Source: Syntrophorhabdaceae bacterium (GTDB taxonomy: Bacteria; Desulfobacterota; Syntrophorhabdia; Syntrophorhabdales; Syntrophorhabdaceae). Taken from it: 9,110 nt of DNA. The translations under genes were made by a program, and so were the position numbers. The notes under the pieces are model-generated. The model was not told the DNA's origin. It did not search any database and saw only the letters and a list, made by a program, of their open reading frames with translations. Of this stretch, positions 5,865 through 9,110 are shown piece after piece. The number at the start of each line of letters is the position of its first letter. Within the stretch, counting starts at the first letter, position 1. Location of the stretch: NCBI GenBank assembly GCA_026415015.1, contig JAOAHW010000070.1, positions 1 through 9,110 on the forward strand, in the 5' to 3' direction.

Positions 5865-6740
5865 ATGTATCTTCAAGACCTTATATTTGCATTACAGAGA
5901 TTCTGGGCAGAAAAGGGTTGTATTGTTCAGCAGCCCTATGACATGGAGGTAGGTGCTGGGACTTTCCACCCTGCCACTTTTTTAAGGGCATTGGGTCCTG
6001 AGCCATGGAACACAGCCTATGTCCAGCCATCGAGAAGACCAGCAGATGGGAGATACGGTGAGAATCCCAACAGGCTTCAGCATTATTACCAGTTCCAGGT
6101 AATAATGAAGCCATCACCAAAGGATATACAGAATATCTACATAGATAGCCTCAAGAGCTTTGGGATTGACATGGCAAACCATGACATAAGGTTTGTAGAG
6201 GATGACTGGGAATCACCAACCCTGGGTGCTTGGGGTCTTGGATGGGAGGTATGGCTTGATGGCATGGAGATTACCCAGTTTACATATTTCCAGCAGTGCG
6301 GTGGCATTGATCTATCCCCTATAACAGTAGAGATAACATATGGTATAGAGAGGATTGCCATGTACCTCCAGGATGTGGATAATGTCTTCCATATTAAGTG
6401 GAATAATGAGGTCACCTATGGCGATGTCTTTCTTGAACCTGAAAGGGAGTTTTCTATATACAACTTTGAGGAATCAGACCCATCCATACTGAGAGGGCTC
6501 TTTGATGTATTTGAGGGAGAGGGAGAGAGGCTTGCAAAGGGCAGGGCTATTGTGTTCCCTGCCTATGATTACTGCCTTAAATGTTCTCACATATTCAATC
6601 TCCTTGATGCAAGGGGTGCAATCAGTGTCACAGAGAGGGCAAACTATATCAGCAGGGTAAGAAACCTTGCAAAGCTATGTGCTGAATTGTATGTGAAAAA
6701 GCGGGAAGAGATGGGTTTTCCTCTTTTAAAGACCACATAA
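5865..6740 (+). CDS. glyQ: Glycyl-tRNA synthetase, alpha subunit
   Basis: This is the catalytic class II subunit of the bacterial alpha2beta2 glycyl-tRNA synthetase. It activates glycine with ATP and passes it to tRNA-Gly with the beta subunit encoded just downstream. The protein is 291 residues, the normal family length, and is highly conserved from the start (MYLQDLIFALQRFW). Visible parts are QQPYDMEVGAGTFHPATFLR (22-41), LGPEPW (43-48), the motif 2 region RRPADGRYGENPNRLQHYYQ (57-76), FVEDDWESPTLGAWGLGWEVW (110-130), the glycine-site region QFTYFQQCGG (138-147), and motif 3 YGIERIAMYLQ (159-169). The Shine-Dalgarno match upstream is weak (GAAGAA), but the start agrees with the family. Only 18 bases separate it from glyS. 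A prokaryotic-type single-chain GlyRS is ruled out by the separate beta gene. Confidence 0.98.
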   Translation: MYLQDLIFALQRFWAEKGCIVQQPYDMEVGAGTFHPATFLRALGPEPWNTAYVQPSRRPADGRYGENPNRLQHYYQFQVIMKPSPKDIQNIYIDSLKSFGIDMANHDIRFVEDDWESPTLGAWGLGWEVWLDGMEITQFTYFQQCGGIDLSPITVEITYGIERIAMYLQDVDNVFHIKWNNEVTYGDVFLEPEREFSIYNFEESDPSILRGLFDVFEGEGERLAKGRAIVFPAYDYCLKCSHIFNLLDARGAISVTERANYISRVRNLAKLCAELYVKKREEMGFPLLKTT

Positions 6741-6758
6741 AGACAAAAAGGTATATTA

Positions 6759-8831
6759 ATGGGAGATTTTTTACTCGAGATAGGGACAGAGGAGATTCCT
6801 GCGAGGTTTATTGAACCTGCAAAGGAAGGTTTATTGAGGTCTCTAAGTGATGGACTCACCCAGGCGAGGATCAGTTTCGGCAATATCTACATCCAGGGCA
6901 CACCGAGGAGGCTTGCTGTCATTATAGATAACATGGCAGATAAGCAGGAAGAGACAAAGATTATAAAATTTGGTCCACCTGCCAACAGGGCATATGATGA
7001 AACAGGCAGCCCCACAAAGGCGGCAATAGGTTTTGCAAAATCACAGAATGTAGCTGTGGAAGACCTAAAAAAAGCTGTAAAGGATGGTATAGAGTTTGTA
7101 ACAGTAGAAAAAATAGAAAAAGGCATGCCCACAACAACTGTATTGCCTGATTTATTAAAGGATGTCATATCGAAGATACCCTTCCAGAAAAAAATGAGAT
7201 GGGGGGGTGAGTCATTTGAATATGCAAGGCCTATCCAGTGGCTCCTTGTGCTCTTTGACAGTATGCCTGTAGATGTTGAGATAGCCGATGTAAAAAGCAG
7301 CAACTACACATACTGCCACAGGTTTTTATCAAAAGGTCCCATAGAGATAAAAAATGCACAAGAATACAGAGACAGATTAAGGCAAAACTATGTAATAATA
7401 GATGAATCTGAGCGCATGGGTATCATTCTCAAGGGGATTGAGGATATAGAAAAAAGGGTTGGAGGCATTGCCATCAGGGATGAAGACCTCTTGAAGGAGA
7501 TACTCTATATCACCGAATATCCTTATCCCTTGGCAGGTACCTTTGATAGGTCATTTTTAAAGATCCCAAAGGAGGTCCTCATAAATGTCATGAAGAGCCA
7601 CCAGAAATATATCCCCATAGAGAACCCTGAAGGGGATTTGATGCCCTTTTTTATATTTTTTGCCAATACAGTCCCTGTGAGTGATTCAAATGTTATAAAG
7701 GGTAATGAGAAGGTATTGAGGGCAAGACTTGCTGATGCAGGATTCTTCTTTGAGGAAGATAAAAAGATTACCCTAAGTAGCCTATACGAGAGGCTTTCCT
7801 CTATTGTATTTCATGTAAGACTCGGGACATTAAAGGAAAAGACAGACAGGGTAGCAGAGATTGCAGACTATCTCGCCAGGATTTTAAACTATAATGAAAC
7901 AGAGAGCCTCAAAAAGGTTGCCCGTATAATAAAGGCAGACCTCCTCACACACATGGTAGGTGAGTTCCCTGAGCTTCAGGGTACTATGGGCAGGATATAC
8001 GCAGGATTGCAGGGTTATGAACCAGATGAGGCAACTGCCATAGAGGAGCACTACCTGCCTACAGGTGGGGATGGAGACCTTCCAAAGACACAATTAGGTT
8101 CAATACTTGGGATAGCAGATAAGATAGATTCCCTTGTTGCCTTTTTCTCAGTGGGGATTACACCATCAGGTAACCTTGACCCATATGCATTGAGGAGGCA
8201 GGCCTTAGGGGTTATAAGGATAATAACAGATAAGAGATATAATATTAGCCTCTCAGAGCTCATAAGATGTGCATATGATGTGGGTTCAGGGATAAAGGAC
8301 AAGCTTTCTTTTGAGGATACAAAGGCCTCTCTTGTAGAATTCATACAGACGAGATTCAAGTTTTCCATGATAGAGGAAGGTCACAGACAGGACTTTGTGG
8401 AGAGCGTCCTTGATGTAGTTGGTAATGATATATATGATGGATATGAACGTCTCCTATCCCTTGAGAATCAGAGTGCTATCGAGGATTTTGAGAAGCTCAT
8501 GGTGGGTTTTAAAAGGGTATACAATATTACAAAACAGATATTCGATTCAATGCAAATAGATACATCACTCTTCAGACAAGACGAAGAGAGGTCTCTATAC
8601 CTCCTCTACGATGCAAAAAAAGATGAATTCTTCAATTATATAGAGAAGAGGCAATATGCTCAAGCCCTTACAGTGCTTATCAGTTTTAAATCAGATATAG
8701 ACAGTTTCTTTGATAAGGTCTTTGTCATGGACAAGGAAGAATCCATAAAAAACAACAGGCTTGCCCTTTTAAAGCATATAAAAGATATGTTTTTGACATA
8801 CAGTGACTTTTCAAAAATCCGAATAGAATAG
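6759..8831 (+). CDS. glyS: Glycyl-tRNA synthetase, beta subunit
   Basis: This 690-residue protein is the tRNA-binding partner of GlyQ and is of normal family length. It opens with the typical LLEIGTEEIPARF (5-17). Family blocks include GTPRRLAV (47-54), FGPP (71-74), MRWGG (146-150), FEYARPIQWLL (153-163), VMKSHQKY (277-284), RLADAGFFFEED (323-334), the HD-like region around KADLLTHMVGEFPELQG (392-408) and EHYLPTGGDGDLP (430-442), and GNLDPYALRRQ (471-481). A C-terminal DALR-type anticodon-binding helical domain spans about 575-690. AAAAGG at 6746-6751 is a good Shine-Dalgarno site seven bases from the ATG. It lies 18 bases after glyQ and 13 before ppdK, so the three are probably cotranscribed. 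A G7 run at 7201-7207 is explained by the conserved MRWGG codons. Confidence 0.98.
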   Translation: MGDFLLEIGTEEIPARFIEPAKEGLLRSLSDGLTQARISFGNIYIQGTPRRLAVIIDNMADKQEETKIIKFGPPANRAYDETGSPTKAAIGFAKSQNVAVEDLKKAVKDGIEFVTVEKIEKGMPTTTVLPDLLKDVISKIPFQKKMRWGGESFEYARPIQWLLVLFDSMPVDVEIADVKSSNYTYCHRFLSKGPIEIKNAQEYRDRLRQNYVIIDESERMGIILKGIEDIEKRVGGIAIRDEDLLKEILYITEYPYPLAGTFDRSFLKIPKEVLINVMKSHQKYIPIENPEGDLMPFFIFFANTVPVSDSNVIKGNEKVLRARLADAGFFFEEDKKITLSSLYERLSSIVFHVRLGTLKEKTDRVAEIADYLARILNYNETESLKKVARIIKADLLTHMVGEFPELQGTMGRIYAGLQGYEPDEATAIEEHYLPTGGDGDLPKTQLGSILGIADKIDSLVAFFSVGITPSGNLDPYALRRQALGVIRIITDKRYNISLSELIRCAYDVGSGIKDKLSFEDTKASLVEFIQTRFKFSMIEEGHRQDFVESVLDVVGNDIYDGYERLLSLENQSAIEDFEKLMVGFKRVYNITKQIFDSMQIDTSLFRQDEERSLYLLYDAKKDEFFNYIEKRQYAQALTVLISFKSDIDSFFDKVFVMDKEESIKNNRLALLKHIKDMFLTYSDFSKIRIE

Positions 8832-8833
8832 AC

Positions 8834-8840
8834 AGGAGGG
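8834..8840 (+). promoter_or_regulatory. Shine-Dalgarno site of ppdK
   Basis: AGGAGGG sits four bases before the ATG at 8845 and begins two bases after the glyS stop. It is identical in sequence and spacing to the site in front of ilvD and suggests strong translation within the glyQ-glyS-ppdK transcript. Confidence 0.8.
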
Positions 8841-8844
8841 TTTC

Positions 8845-9110
8845 ATGGCAAAGTATGTATATTATTTTGGTGGGAAAAAGGCTGAGGGTGGTTCAAAATT
8901 AAAAAATCTATTAGGTGGAAAGGGTGCAGGCCTTGCAGATATGGTGAACCTTGGTATCCCTGTTCCTCCAGGTTTTACCATAACCACAGAGGTTTGTACT
9001 TATTATTATAAAAATAGAAAAACATATCCAAAAGGATTAAAAGAACAGGTATCACAGGCGCTCAAGAAAGTAGAAGAGCTTATGGGTAGAAGATTTGGAG
9101 ATTCCCAGAA
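8845..9110 (+). CDS. ppdK: Pyruvate, phosphate dikinase, N-terminal part (3' truncated by window edge)
   Basis: PPDK interconverts PEP + AMP + PPi and pyruvate + ATP + Pi in the cytoplasm, serving glycolysis with PPi or gluconeogenesis in anaerobes. The 88 complete codons visible begin MAKYVYYFGG and include NLLGGKGAGLADM (21-33) and LGIPVPPGFTITTEVCTYYY (36-55), the N-terminal nucleotide-binding domain of PPDK. Lys26 in GGKGAG corresponds to an ATP-binding lysine of the family. The full protein is normally close to 880-900 residues, so about a tenth is seen. The phospho-carrying histidine and PEP/pyruvate domain lie outside. PEP synthase shares the GGKGA motif, but the FGGKKAEG opening and TTEVCTYYY are PPDK-like. 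Position right after glyS is the usual order in some Deltaproteobacteria. Confidence 0.93.
   Translation, partial: MAKYVYYFGGKKAEGGSKLKNLLGGKGAGLADMVNLGIPVPPGFTITTEVCTYYYKNRKTYPKGLKEQVSQALKKVEELMGRRFGDSQ

Noticed and set aside
7201..7207. G7 run in glyS as a second phase-variable tract
   Set aside because: It encodes the conserved MRWGG block of an essential gene; slippage would be lethal, and the run follows from codon constraint.
1..9110. CRISPR arrays, tRNA or rRNA genes, insertion sequences, prophage or defence genes
   Set aside because: None seen: no spaced direct repeats, no transposase or integrase frame, and no tRNA-like cloverleaf ending in CCA was noticed by eye. The window offers no support for an undescribed multi-gene system.

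Overview
The window looks like chromosomal DNA of a free-living, probably anaerobic bacterium. It carries a two-subunit glycyl-tRNA synthetase (glyQ, glyS) followed directly by a pyruvate phosphate dikinase gene. It also has a short-form, probably oxygen-sensitive dihydroxy-acid dehydratase, a UbiX-type flavin prenyltransferase, a chemoreceptor and a cyclic-di-GMP synthase. From general knowledge the glyQ-glyS-ppdK order and moderate-to-low GC fit Desulfobacterota/Deltaproteobacteria or Nitrospirota. That placement is inference; the sequence itself does not fix the phylum.

All genes are on the plus strand. Left block: the last 37 codons of ubiX (1-114), a heptamer tandem repeat that begins at the ubiX stop and supplies a candidate -35 element, then ilvD (250-1911). 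Middle block: two signalling genes, each with its own AT-rich upstream region. The first is a GAF-PAS-PAS-GGDEF diguanylate cyclase (2078-3985, non-ATG start). The second is a two-transmembrane methyl-accepting chemotaxis protein (4058-5722) whose ribosome-binding position is occupied by a run of ten G. Right block: glyQ (5865-6740), glyS (6759-8831) and the start of ppdK (8845 to the window end), spaced 18 and 13 bases apart and almost certainly one transcription unit. No gap between genes exceeds 170 bases.

Functionally, the flanks are housekeeping metabolism: prenyl-FMN cofactor synthesis, branched-chain amino acid synthesis, tRNA-Gly charging and PEP/pyruvate/ATP interconversion. The middle pair is sensory and accessory. 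The cyclase has an intact GGDEF site and an intact RxxD inhibitory site, so it should make c-di-GMP under feedback control. The receptor has the canonical signalling tip. Nothing in the window ties the two together beyond adjacency.

I found no convincing undescribed multi-gene system. The observations most worth a second look are regulatory: the G10 tract one base before the chemoreceptor start (possible phase variation), the heptamer repeat supplying a -35-like hexamer 17 bases from a perfect TATAAT upstream of ilvD, and overlapping alternative hairpins between ilvD and the cyclase gene.
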